Translations under genes and position numbers: made by a program | Shown: piece after piece, positions 1 through 6,294 of the stretch | How the letters are laid out: every line of letters begins with the position of its first letter | Position numbering within the stretch: the first letter of the stretch is position 1 | The notes under the pieces: model-generated | Seen by the model: only the letters and a program-made list of their open reading frames with translations | Database searches by the model: none | What the model was told of the DNA's origin: nothing | Origin: Moraxellaceae bacterium | Lineage (GTDB): Bacteria > Pseudomonadota > Gammaproteobacteria > Pseudomonadales > Ketobacteraceae | DNA: 6,721 nucleotides | Direction of reading: 5' to 3' | Assembly (NCBI GenBank): GCA_002402125.1 | Contig: NVVG01000227.1 | Span: forward strand, 1 to 6,721

Positions 1-1304
1 GGTTTGCGCCGTTTACCGATGTTTTTCTTGTCGCGAGCACGCTGTTTGACTTTTTTGCCTTCTACTTCGACATCTGTTTTTGTCCGCTTGCTGCCGGCTT
101 TTTTTCCAGATGATTTCAGTTTTTTAGGTCCGGTGAATTTCCCCACCAGTCCAGGTATCGAACGTTTTTCGAAATTGTGCCGTAAATAGCGTTCGATCGC
201 AGCTTTTAAATTCCACTCAAAGGAGGTGACAAATGAAATTGCCACACCTTCGCTTTCCGCTCTGCCGGTGCGGCCGATGCGATGGATATAATCGTCACCA
301 TTGCGGGGCAGATCATAATTAATAACCAAATCAATGTTGTCAACGTCTATGCCACGCGCGGCAACGTCAGTCGCGATAAGCACATCGATTTGTTGGTTGC
401 GAAACAAACCCATGACATGGTTGCGCTCTTCTTGGCTTAGATCACCTTGTAATACACCGGCGCGATGTTTCTTATAGCGCATTAACCCACTGAGCCGAGT
501 GGCTTGGATTTTTTTGTTGGTGAATACTAAGGCTTTGTTATAGGCTTCACTATCAAGCAATGAGGCCAACAGTTTGTCTTTATGATCGTTGTCGTCGGCT
601 AAGATGGCTTGTTGTCTAATTTGGGAGTGTTTTTCGCGATGAGTGTCTAGGTACAAGGACTCGGGGTTGTTAAGTGCGCCGCTGATAATCTCGGTTAAAC
701 CTTTTTGCTTTAAGGTGGCGGAGAATAGCAGGGTTTGCCGCTGTTTATTGCAGGTTTGAATGATCTGTTGTACATCATCAATAAAACCCATATCTAACAT
801 GCGGTCAGCTTCATCCAGTACCAGCACTTCCAGATCGTTAAAATCGATGGAGTTGGCGGTAAGGTGTTCCAATATACGACCTGGTGTTGCGATAATGATT
901 TCTGGGTTTTTACGAAATATGGATTTTTGATATTTAAAATCTTCCCCACCAATTATCATGCCCGACTTGATGTTGCAGAAGGCAGTTAGTAGCGTGCATT
1001 GTTTTTGTACTTGGCGTGCAAGCTCTCTAGTGGGAACCAGTAGCAGTGCGCGAGTTCCACTGTTGGCGGCGGGATTTTCTAAGAAACGGTGTAATGTTGG
1101 CAGTAAAAAAGCCGCGGTTTTACCACTGCCGGTTTTGGCGCTGACTAATAAGTCTTTGCCTTTCATCGCCAGCGGGATTGCCTTGGCTTGTACTGGGGTG
1201 ACTTTATCAAAGCCAAGCTTGGTGACCGCTTTGAGTAAACGGTCGTTTAACGCGAGTTCAGAGAAAGAATCAGTTGATGATTCGGATGATGATTCAGATG
1301 ACAA
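1..1304 (-). CDS. srmB: SrmB-like DEAD-box ATP-dependent RNA helicase, 3' end cut by window
   Basis: This is a cytoplasmic ATP-dependent RNA helicase; SrmB in E. coli acts in early 50S ribosome assembly. Counting the TTG at 1304 as residue 1, 434 full codons are visible with all core motifs: Q-motif region 32-44 (GFDKVTPVQAKAIP), Walker A AKTGSGKT 56-63, PTRELA 91-96, GG 119-120, TPGR 140-143, DEAD 164-167, SAT 195-197, the helicase C domain with ARGID 316-320, and HRIGRTGR 341-348. After about residue 380 comes a lysine/arginine-rich tail ending RDKKNIGKRRKP, which closely resembles the E. coli SrmB tail and favours SrmB over RhlE or DbpA. By comparison with E. coli only about a dozen residues are missing off the left edge. 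No in-frame ATG exists before the Q motif. TTG preceded by AAAGAGG is the best start. The N-terminus has an unusual Ser/Glu stretch (residues 2-13). The gene begins 45 bases after the acyltransferase stop. Confidence 0.9.
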   Translation of the reverse strand, partial: MSSESSSESSTDSFSELALNDRLLKAVTKLGFDKVTPVQAKAIPLAMKGKDLLVSAKTGSGKTAAFLLPTLHRFLENPAANSGTRALLLVPTRELARQVQKQCTLLTAFCNIKSGMIIGGEDFKYQKSIFRKNPEIIIATPGRILEHLTANSIDFNDLEVLVLDEADRMLDMGFIDDVQQIIQTCNKQRQTLLFSATLKQKGLTEIISGALNNPESLYLDTHREKHSQIRQQAILADDNDHKDKLLASLLDSEAYNKALVFTNKKIQATRLSGLMRYKKHRAGVLQGDLSQEERNHVMGLFRNQQIDVLIATDVAARGIDVDNIDLVINYDLPRNGDDYIHRIGRTGRAESEGVAISFVTSFEWNLKAAIERYLRHNFEKRSIPGLVGKFTGPKKLKSSGKKAGSKRTKTDVEVEGKKVKQRARDKKNIGKRRK

Positions 1305-1319
1305 AAAGCTAGCCTCTTT
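1302..1319 (-). promoter_or_regulatory. Ribosome binding site and TTG start of the helicase
   Basis: Read on the minus strand, AAAGAGG (1319-1313) is followed by eight bases and then TTG (1304-1302). The frame is open upstream only to the acyltransferase stop at 1350-1352 and contains no ATG or GTG there. The first in-frame ATG falls after the Q motif, too late for a working helicase. ATT codons at 1322-1320 and 1337-1335 are less likely alternatives. Confidence 0.6.
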
Positions 1320-1325
1320 AATTGG

Positions 1326-1341
1326 GCCTAAATGAATAGGC
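1326..1341 (-). repeat. Small inverted repeat in the acyltransferase-helicase spacer
   Basis: GCCTA (1326-1330) and TAGGC (1337-1341) form a perfect 5-bp inverted repeat around a six-base loop, between the acyltransferase stop and the helicase ribosome binding site. There is no T-run behind it, so it is not a classic terminator. It could be a weak mRNA hairpin or chance. Confidence 0.25.
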
Positions 1342-1349
1342 GTGTTTGT

Positions 1350-2729
1350 CTAACGATGAGCAATGTCAGCAGCTATTTCTAATTCATGGATGCCGTTTTC
1401 GACAAAATCTAGCATGCGCTGCATTGACGGCAACGTGCGTCGACATGCGGTAAAGCCAAATTCTAGTTGGTCAACATAGCTCAATAGCGTGATGTTAAGT
1501 GCGTTGCGCTCAATGGGTATGGATACGGGGTACATGCCCTCGAGCTTAGCGCCATTCCAATACATGGTTTCTTTAGGGCCAGGTATGTTGGAAATAACCA
1601 CGTTAAAGGTTTGAATTCTTGGCGCAAGCCCTGTCATTACACTGATTGATGAGGGGGCCATGGTTAGCGCTGTGTAGTTTAACACCTCTTCTGGTGTCAT
1701 CTGAGAAAAACGTTGTTTGGCTTCGTTGACGGAAGCTTTGATGACTTCAATACGATTGCCAGGATCCGCAATATGGGTGCCAAGGTTTGCCAAGATCATG
1801 GCAACCTGATTGCCGCCCGCGCTATCGTCATTGCGTAAACTGACAGGGACCATAGCAATGAGCGGTTGATCGGGTAACGCATGTTGGCTAATCAGGTAAT
1901 CTCTCAGTGCGCTACCACAGATAGCGAGCACCACATCGTTCATGGTGGCGTCAAACGCCTTGCCGATGCGTTTGAATCGATCGATCGCAAACGACTGTGC
2001 GGCAAATCGCCTTGATCCGGTAATGTGTTCATTGAGTATGCAATGGGGTGCTTGGAATATCGACACATGATTGGGGTCGGTTTTTGCTTTGCGAATGGAT
2101 TTGGCAATTTCCCTGGCAACTGTGGGTATCGTAGAGATTTGTTTTCTCGCGGTGGTACCAAAGTTTAACAGGTTGGAAAAGGTATCGTTGTTGCGTGGAG
2201 GGCGTTCCGAATTGTTCTTCCTTTGCTCCATGGCCCAGATAGGAGGCAGGTCTCGGGCGCTGGGATCGTTAGACAGCATGCGTATACACAAGCGCATGCC
2301 GGAAACGCCATCAATCATCGAATGATGTATTTTTGTATAAAGTGCAAAACGTTTGCCGCGAACCCCTTCAATGAGGTGAACTTCCCATAAGGGGCGTTCA
2401 CGGTCCATGAGATTACTGTGTTCGGCGGAGACTCTGGCAAGCAATTCACGGATGCGTCCAGGTTTTGGTAATGCCTCATGGCGAAAGTGGTGCTCTAAAT
2501 CAAAATGCGTGTCGGGATGCCAGTAATTTTGCCCCATTTTAGTCACGAGGTGTTGGTCAAAAGGTGGCTGTGGGCAAGCATAGGCACGCATGGATTCAGC
2601 TAATTCGGTAACGTATTTTGGGCCCGCATCTTCAGGAAAAGAAAATAACTGTAATGCGCCAACATGCATCGGTTGCTGGCGTTTTTCAATCCAGAGAAAA
2701 AGTTGGTCTACGGGAGAAAGTGGCTTCAT
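1350..2729 (-). CDS. Wax ester synthase / diacylglycerol O-acyltransferase (WS/DGAT family)
   Basis: This acyltransferase joins an acyl-CoA to a fatty alcohol or diacylglycerol, making wax esters or triacylglycerol as storage lipid, normally at the inner membrane or lipid-droplet surface. The 459-residue length is usual for the family. Visible features in order: SPVDQLFLW near the N-terminus (5-13), RPLWEV (112-117), the catalytic HHxxxDG motif as HHSMIDG (135-141), a basic variable linker (about 165-225), the ND motif (264-265, MNDVV), GNQV (306-309) and SNIPGP (380-385), followed by the WS_DGAT C-terminal domain to the end. No catalytic residue appears missing. The ATG at 2729 is preceded by AGGA (2739-2736) six bases away, and residues from position 4 on fit the family, so the start is secure. 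It lies 219 bases downstream of the phosphate transporter and 45 bases upstream of the helicase. Substrate preference (wax versus TAG) cannot be read from the sequence. Confidence 0.93.
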   Translation of the reverse strand: MKPLSPVDQLFLWIEKRQQPMHVGALQLFSFPEDAGPKYVTELAESMRAYACPQPPFDQHLVTKMGQNYWHPDTHFDLEHHFRHEALPKPGRIRELLARVSAEHSNLMDRERPLWEVHLIEGVRGKRFALYTKIHHSMIDGVSGMRLCIRMLSNDPSARDLPPIWAMEQRKNNSERPPRNNDTFSNLLNFGTTARKQISTIPTVAREIAKSIRKAKTDPNHVSIFQAPHCILNEHITGSRRFAAQSFAIDRFKRIGKAFDATMNDVVLAICGSALRDYLISQHALPDQPLIAMVPVSLRNDDSAGGNQVAMILANLGTHIADPGNRIEVIKASVNEAKQRFSQMTPEEVLNYTALTMAPSSISVMTGLAPRIQTFNVVISNIPGPKETMYWNGAKLEGMYPVSIPIERNALNITLLSYVDQLEFGFTACRRTLPSMQRMLDFVENGIHELEIAADIAHR

Positions 2730-2819
2730 TAGAAATCCTATCTGCTGCTAGTAAATTACTACAGGGTGAATTGTAAGGCAGAAATAGGGTAATTGTCGCT
2801 AAAGGAGATGATTGCAGGT

Positions 2820-2860
2820 AAAAAAAGTGATATTTATTGGGTTTTTCTGAAAAAAAGTGA
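2820..2860. repeat. Two direct repeats of AAAAAAAGTGA, 30 bp apart
   Basis: Identical 11-mers lie at 2820-2830 and 2850-2860, exactly 30 bases start to start (about three helical turns), roughly 90-130 bases upstream of the acyltransferase start. On the minus strand they read TCACTTTTTTT. The phased A-tracts could bend DNA or mark a regulator site. Neither T-run follows a GC-rich stem, so they are not intrinsic terminators for the phosphate transporter. Confidence 0.5.
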
Positions 2861-2892
2861 ATTATCAATGCAATACTGCGGTTATTAGCCAG

Positions 2893-2932
2893 TACATCTC
2901 CCCTGCCAGGATATAGCGGCTGGGAAGATGTA
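2893..2932. repeat. Long imperfect hairpin just downstream of the phosphate transporter gene
   Basis: TACATCT (2893-2899) pairs perfectly with AGATGTA (2926-2932). After one C/A mismatch CCC (2901-2903) pairs with GGG (2922-2924), and after one T/T mismatch GCC (2905-2907) pairs with GGC (2918-2920), leaving a 10-base loop. This gives 13 pairs with two single mismatches, starting 17 bases after the transporter stop. No T-run follows on either strand, so it is not a textbook intrinsic terminator. It may be an mRNA 3' stabiliser, an attenuator or a protein-binding site. Confidence 0.55.
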
Positions 2933-2948
2933 TACCTAAATTGACGGA

Positions 2949-4499
2949 TTAACTTCCTAACATGCCACGTAATGTGAAGAACAATAATGCGGCCAAGGCC
3001 GCTGAGGCGGGTACCGTGATGATCCAGGCGGCGACAATTTTGTATAGTGCCGAACGTTTCACCAGTTCTTCTTTGTAGCCTTTTTTCAGCCGTTTAATCT
3101 CTTTCTTATTCATATCCAGCTGTTTTCTGCCTTGCTTAAGGCGGCGGAAAACTTTGTTGATTTCTTCAACGGTTACCTTGGTATGGTTATTCAGTATATG
3201 TTCGACGCGTATCTTATCTTTTCCGGTTAATTGACTCGAAACGGCGTGCATCTCTGCCAAATAGGTACGTTTGAGATATTCTCGTAAAAAGCCCACGCCA
3301 AAGATGCCGCCGACCGCAATATGAGTAGAGCTAACCGGTAGGCCTAGTTGAGAGGCGATGATGACAGTGATCGCGGCAGCAAGAGCGATACAAAACGCTC
3401 GTGGTTTGTCGAGATCGGTAATCTCTGTGCCCACGGTACGAATGAGTTTGGGGCCAAATAGCGCAAGCCCAATGGCGATACCGATAGCGCCAATTAGCAT
3501 CACCCATAAGGGAATGGCGGCTTTCTCGGAGATACCTACATTGATGATGGCATCATTAATAGCAGCCAAAGGCCCAATAGCGTTAGCGACGTCATTTGCT
3601 CCGTGGGCAAAACTGAGTAACGCAGCTGAGAAAATTAATGGCAAAGTAAATAGGTTGGAAACGTCGTGACGATCATTGTTGAGTTTCTCTGCCGCTTTGG
3701 CGATGAGTTGCCTGGATAAAAAGACTGTGGCAATAGCGCCGAAAAAACCCAAAAGCATGGCGGTTTGAAAGTCGATTGCCCAGATTTTTTTCACGCCTTT
3801 GAGGCACAAATAGGTGATAAATGCCCAACTCATGATCGCAAGCAAAAATGGCAGGATACGTTTGGCGGCAGTGATCATATCGTCTTGGTGAATGATCAAG
3901 CGTTTGATAATAAAGAGAAAACCTGCCGCAATAAGGCCGCCGAGTACCGGCGAGATAACCCAGCTAGCGGCAATGGCGCCCATTTTATTCCAGTTGGCGA
4001 TTTCCATGCCGCCGGCCGCAATGCCTGCGCCAAGCACGCCACCTACGATCGAATGGGTGGTGGAAACGGGCGCACCCACCGCCGTGGCAAGGTTTAACCA
4101 GATAGCCCCAGCCAGCAACGCAGCCATCATTACCCAGATAAATGTCATTGGGTCAGACAGGTTACTGGGATCAATAATGCCTTTCTTAATGGTGCTGACT
4201 ACATCGCCACCCGCAATAATTGCACCGCCAGCCTCAAAAATGGCGGCAATAACAATCGCGGCTCCCATGGATAATGCTAAAGAACCAACGGCTGGCCCGA
4301 CGTTATTGGCGACATCATTGGCGCCGATGTTTAACGCCATGTAGCCACCGATAACCGCAGCAATGATAAGCAGCGAACTATGCGGAACCGAGGCGAAGGC
4401 GTTGGTAGTGTAAGCAATGATACCAATGCCAAATAAGGCGACAATAGCCAAACGAATTAATAGGCCGAGGGCGTTGGTATCGGAAATTTTGGGGCTCAT
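2949..4499 (-). CDS. PiT-family inorganic phosphate transporter (PHO4 domain)
   Basis: This inner-membrane carrier imports inorganic phosphate (as metal phosphate or free phosphate) coupled to H+ or Na+. The protein has 516 residues. The inverted duplication typical of the family is plain: GANDVANNVGP (59-69) with PVSTTHSIVGG (144-154) in the first half, and GANDVANAIGP (300-310) with PVSSTHIAVGG (388-398) in the second. Hydrophobic segments run from about residue 13 to the C-terminus. They are interrupted by one hydrophilic loop near 263-282 and by a long charged stretch at 405-485, rich in Lys/Glu/Arg and possibly coiled coil, before a last membrane segment (488-510). The GANDVAN form differs from E. 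coli PitA and resembles the broader PHO4 type, so I give no pitA symbol. No PhoU-like DUF47 partner is visible next to it. The ATG at 4499 has GGAG (4510-4507) seven bases upstream. A candidate promoter lies at 4548-4576. The coupling ion cannot be told from sequence. Confidence 0.93.
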   Translation of the reverse strand: MSPKISDTNALGLLIRLAIVALFGIGIIAYTTNAFASVPHSSLLIIAAVIGGYMALNIGANDVANNVGPAVGSLALSMGAAIVIAAIFEAGGAIIAGGDVVSTIKKGIIDPSNLSDPMTFIWVMMAALLAGAIWLNLATAVGAPVSTTHSIVGGVLGAGIAAGGMEIANWNKMGAIAASWVISPVLGGLIAAGFLFIIKRLIIHQDDMITAAKRILPFLLAIMSWAFITYLCLKGVKKIWAIDFQTAMLLGFFGAIATVFLSRQLIAKAAEKLNNDRHDVSNLFTLPLIFSAALLSFAHGANDVANAIGPLAAINDAIINVGISEKAAIPLWVMLIGAIGIAIGLALFGPKLIRTVGTEITDLDKPRAFCIALAAAITVIIASQLGLPVSSTHIAVGGIFGVGFLREYLKRTYLAEMHAVSSQLTGKDKIRVEHILNNHTKVTVEEINKVFRRLKQGRKQLDMNKKEIKRLKKGYKEELVKRSALYKIVAAWIITVPASAALAALLFFTLRGMLGS

Positions 4500-4547
4500 A
4501 AAGAGTCTCCATGGTGCTTCTTGCGAATGCGTGACGTAAGTGCGTGC

Positions 4548-4576
4548 ATAAGACCAGGGATTGAGTGGATTTTCAA
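4548..4576 (-). promoter_or_regulatory. Candidate sigma70 promoter of the phosphate transporter
   Basis: On the minus strand, TTGAAA (4576-4571, 5 of 6 to consensus) is followed by a 17-base spacer and TCTTAT (4553-4548, 4 of 6). Transcription would start near 4541, about 40 bases before the ATG. Spacing and position are good and the match is moderate. The spacer contains one of three CCWCTCAAT repeats. Confidence 0.5.
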
Positions 4577-4643
4577 CCGTTAAATTGCAGTTTTATGCAA
4601 TTATTGAGAGGCAAATGGAGGGGGGCTTGACTGTATTGAGAGG
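4560..4643 (-). repeat. Three CCWCTCAAT direct repeats upstream of the phosphate transporter
   Basis: Read on the minus strand, CCTCTCAAT occurs at 4643-4635 and 4611-4603, and CCACTCAAT at 4568-4560. The two distal copies are identical over ten bases (CCTCTCAATA). Start-to-start spacings are 32 and 43 bases, close to three and four helical turns, so all three would face the same side of the DNA. The proximal copy lies in the spacer of the predicted promoter. This arrangement suggests an operator set, but no matching regulator is known to me. Confidence 0.45.
4583..4602. promoter_or_regulatory. Palindrome next to the phosphate transporter promoter
   Basis: AATTGCA (4583-4589) and TGCAATT (4596-4602) form a perfect 7-bp inverted repeat around a six-base centre, starting six bases upstream of the candidate -35. 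Read on the minus strand, the inner 18 bases can be split as ATTGCAT-AAAA-CTGCAAT. That has the 7-4-7 layout of a Pho box but matches the CTGTCAT repeats at only 4 and 5 of 7 positions. It could be a regulator site; a PhoB site is only a weak possibility. No T-run makes it a terminator for the gene upstream. Confidence 0.35.
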
Positions 4644-4674
4644 GTGTAAAGTGTCTGTAGTGATCGCTGTCGGG

Positions 4675-5157
4675 TTACAGAATGCCCGAGTCCAGTGCTA
4701 TAGCCATGTATGTGCCTAACTCGTGGCATTGGCTGAGAAATTCATCTTGAAAAGGACCTTTACAAACAAGGTGGGGTTGGGCGAGCTGCCAGCGCAGCCC
4801 GGTAGTAATTGTTGTTACGGCGCGACAGGTGCCAGTACCATCGTGACCGGCTCGAACGCATAAAGCATAGGGTAGGCCTTGTTTTTTCTCTAAACAGGGG
4901 TAATAGATGCGATCAAAAAAATCTTTCATTGCGCCGCTCATATACCCTAGGTTCTCAGGAGTATAGAGAATGATGGCATCGGCGTTTAGCACTTGGCTTG
5001 GCGTGGCGGATAATGGGGCGACGAGCGTTGTGTGCACGTTGTTTGCGTCTGGCGTTAGGGCGCCTTCATGTAGCCGCTGGCTCATTTTGACGGTGTTTGG
5101 TGAGGGCGTATGCGCCACAATAAGTAGTTGTTTTACCTTCGTGGAAGTACTAGTCAT
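4675..5157 (-). CDS. Flavodoxin-fold FMN-binding protein / NAD(P)H-dependent oxidoreductase-like
   Basis: This small 160-residue cytoplasmic protein has the flavodoxin/FMN-reductase fold. The first beta strand (about 9-15, KQLLIVAH) leads into a phosphate-binding loop TPSPNT (17-22). A second FMN-contact region, TPENLGYMSGAMKDFFDR (66-83), is the pattern seen in WrbA-like and FMN_red-family proteins, where SGxMKxFxDR follows the loop that covers the isoalloxazine ring. A later loop with GHDGTGT (104-110) may complete the flavin site. It would carry or transfer electrons from NAD(P)H through FMN, but the substrate is unknown. The ATG at 5157 lies 13 bases after the stop of the epimerase-like gene; its weak Shine-Dalgarno TAAGAG (5173-5168) overlaps that stop, suggesting translational coupling. 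Length is at the short end for the family, with no sign of truncation. No clear terminator follows. Confidence 0.8.
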   Translation of the reverse strand: MTSTSTKVKQLLIVAHTPSPNTVKMSQRLHEGALTPDANNVHTTLVAPLSATPSQVLNADAIILYTPENLGYMSGAMKDFFDRIYYPCLEKKQGLPYALCVRAGHDGTGTCRAVTTITTGLRWQLAQPHLVCKGPFQDEFLSQCHELGTYMAIALDSGIL

Positions 5158-5170
5158 GACAGAGAAACTC

Positions 5171-6091
5171 TTACTTTTTTACGCCATATATTTGTTGCAG
5201 GCATTGATCTAATTCAGGGAAGGTAAAGGTAAAACCACTGTCGATCAGGTTTTTGGGAACGGCTTTTTGTCCTCTTAAAAATTGATTGTGGTCATCGTTC
5301 TTGTTTTTTCCAAATTGAAAACTAGGTCGCCGGATGAGGGGCACAAGAGTGTTGTGATGCACCGCCGTTGCGACCGCTTGGGTTAATTGTTCGCCAGTTA
5401 CTGGGTTAGGCGAGGCGGCGTTAAATATTCCTTCGCAACTGGGGCTGTTAGTGATATGGAGGATTAACCGGCATACGTCATCAATATGAACCCATGATAC
5501 CCATTGTTTTTCCGAGCTCTTTTTGCCGCCAACACCGAACTTAATTGATTGTGCTATTTTTTTCAGCGCGCCGCCTTTTTTGCCTAACACCAGGCCGGTT
5601 CGAATAAAACACAAACGTGTACCTTTAAAAGCTATCGCTTGCGCCGCTTTTTCCCACTTTCGACTGAGTTGGGCTGTAAAATCATCACCTGCAGGCAGTG
5701 TTTCATCACACAGTTGGTTGCCGCAATCCCCATAAAAACCAATCGTTGAGCCGCTGATCATCAATTTAGGGGCTTTTTGCATTGCACATAATGCGTCTAC
5801 CAGCGTTTTGGTGAAGAGAATACGGCTATCCTGAATTTGATATTTTTGCGCGTCAGTCCAGCGTTTTTCAGCGAAGGGCTCTCCCGCAAGGTTGATTACC
5901 CAGTCAAAAGGATCCATCAGTTGGAGTTGTTCAAAGGAGCTCACCGCGGCGACATCACCCTTCCATAATTCTTGGACTTTCTCTGGGGAGCGAGTAAATA
6001 CCGTGATTAAATGACCTTGTTTAAGGAAATATCGGCACAGGCGTTGGCCGATAAACCCTGTGCCACCCGTAACAAGTATATGTTTAGCCAT
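5171..6091 (-). CDS. TIGR01777-family NAD(P)-binding SDR epimerase-like protein (YfcH/SDR39U1 type)
   Basis: This 306-residue protein belongs to the extended short-chain dehydrogenase family TIGR01777, related to nucleotide-sugar epimerases. E. coli YfcH and human SDR39U1 are members, and their substrate is not settled. The N-terminal Rossmann fold has GGTGFIG (9-15) directly after the first strand. NLAGEP (67-72) with a following RW (77-78) is a family hallmark. ISGSTIGFYGD (112-122) carries the region of the active-site Ser and Tyr. The C-terminus (from about 230) is a DUF1731 domain, with FLRGQKAVP and a GFTFTFPEL segment close to the end. I chose the ATG at 6091 because the Rossmann strand begins two residues later and the length fits the family. 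An in-frame ATG at 6169 would add 26 residues with no family character and has no ribosome binding site. The chosen start itself has only a weak AAGA upstream. The flavodoxin-like gene follows after 13 bases. Confidence 0.88.
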   Translation of the reverse strand: MAKHILVTGGTGFIGQRLCRYFLKQGHLITVFTRSPEKVQELWKGDVAAVSSFEQLQLMDPFDWVINLAGEPFAEKRWTDAQKYQIQDSRILFTKTLVDALCAMQKAPKLMISGSTIGFYGDCGNQLCDETLPAGDDFTAQLSRKWEKAAQAIAFKGTRLCFIRTGLVLGKKGGALKKIAQSIKFGVGGKKSSEKQWVSWVHIDDVCRLILHITNSPSCEGIFNAASPNPVTGEQLTQAVATAVHHNTLVPLIRRPSFQFGKNKNDDHNQFLRGQKAVPKNLIDSGFTFTFPELDQCLQQIYGVKK

Positions 6092-6132
6092 GGTCTTATT
6101 ATTCTTGAGTGAGGTCTTAGGTAAGCCCTGGG

Positions 6133-6149
6133 AATCTACGCTGTAGATT
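6133..6149. promoter_or_regulatory. Perfect palindrome upstream of the epimerase-like gene
   Basis: AATCTAC (6133-6139) and GTAGATT (6143-6149) form a perfect 7-bp inverted repeat with a GCT centre, 41 bases before the chosen start at 6091. It could be an operator or a hairpin in the mRNA leader. The rest of 6092-6294 shows no convincing -35/-10 pair; a GATAAT overlapping the palindrome edge is a possible -10 without a good -35. Confidence 0.35.
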
Positions 6150-6294
6150 ATCTTGTTGCATAGTCGCATTTTTGACCACGGCCTTGCAAGCGCAGATAAT
6201 GCGGCATTACGCGCCTGGCGTGACTGTATGTCATTTGTGTGGATAGCGTCACGTTAAGCGCTTGTTTGCAGAAGATCGCGTTATGCCAGCGGGG

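Noticed and set aside
958..1335. Open frame of 125 codons on the plus strand
   Set aside because: It lies wholly opposite the helicase N-terminal half, has no family character, and its acidic end simply mirrors the Ser/Glu codons of the helicase leader.
2842..2854. TTTTT-CTG-AAAAA hairpin as a terminator for the phosphate transporter
   Set aside because: The stem is five A-T pairs only and far too weak to act as an intrinsic terminator.
2686..2868. Open frame of 60 codons on the minus strand overlapping the acyltransferase start
   Set aside because: It is low in complexity, built on the AT-rich spacer, lacks a ribosome binding site and runs out of frame into a well supported gene.
3892..4344. 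Open frame of 150 codons on the plus strand
   Set aside because: It is antisense to the phosphate transporter; its Ala/Pro/Ile-rich composition is the complement of Gly/Ala/Asn codons in the membrane protein.
4627..4650. Plus-strand TTGACT as a -35 element
   Set aside because: No -10 at suitable spacing and no plus-strand gene downstream.
6092..6169. N-terminal extension of the epimerase-like protein to an ATG at 6169
   Set aside because: The extra 26 residues precede the Rossmann strand, look neither like a signal peptide nor like the family, and the ATG has no Shine-Dalgarno.
6170..6294. Possible remnant of the missing oxygenase core after the truncated gene
   Set aside because: All three minus-strand frames were read; none shows the HxD, NRxLF or YLN-type segments of the family.
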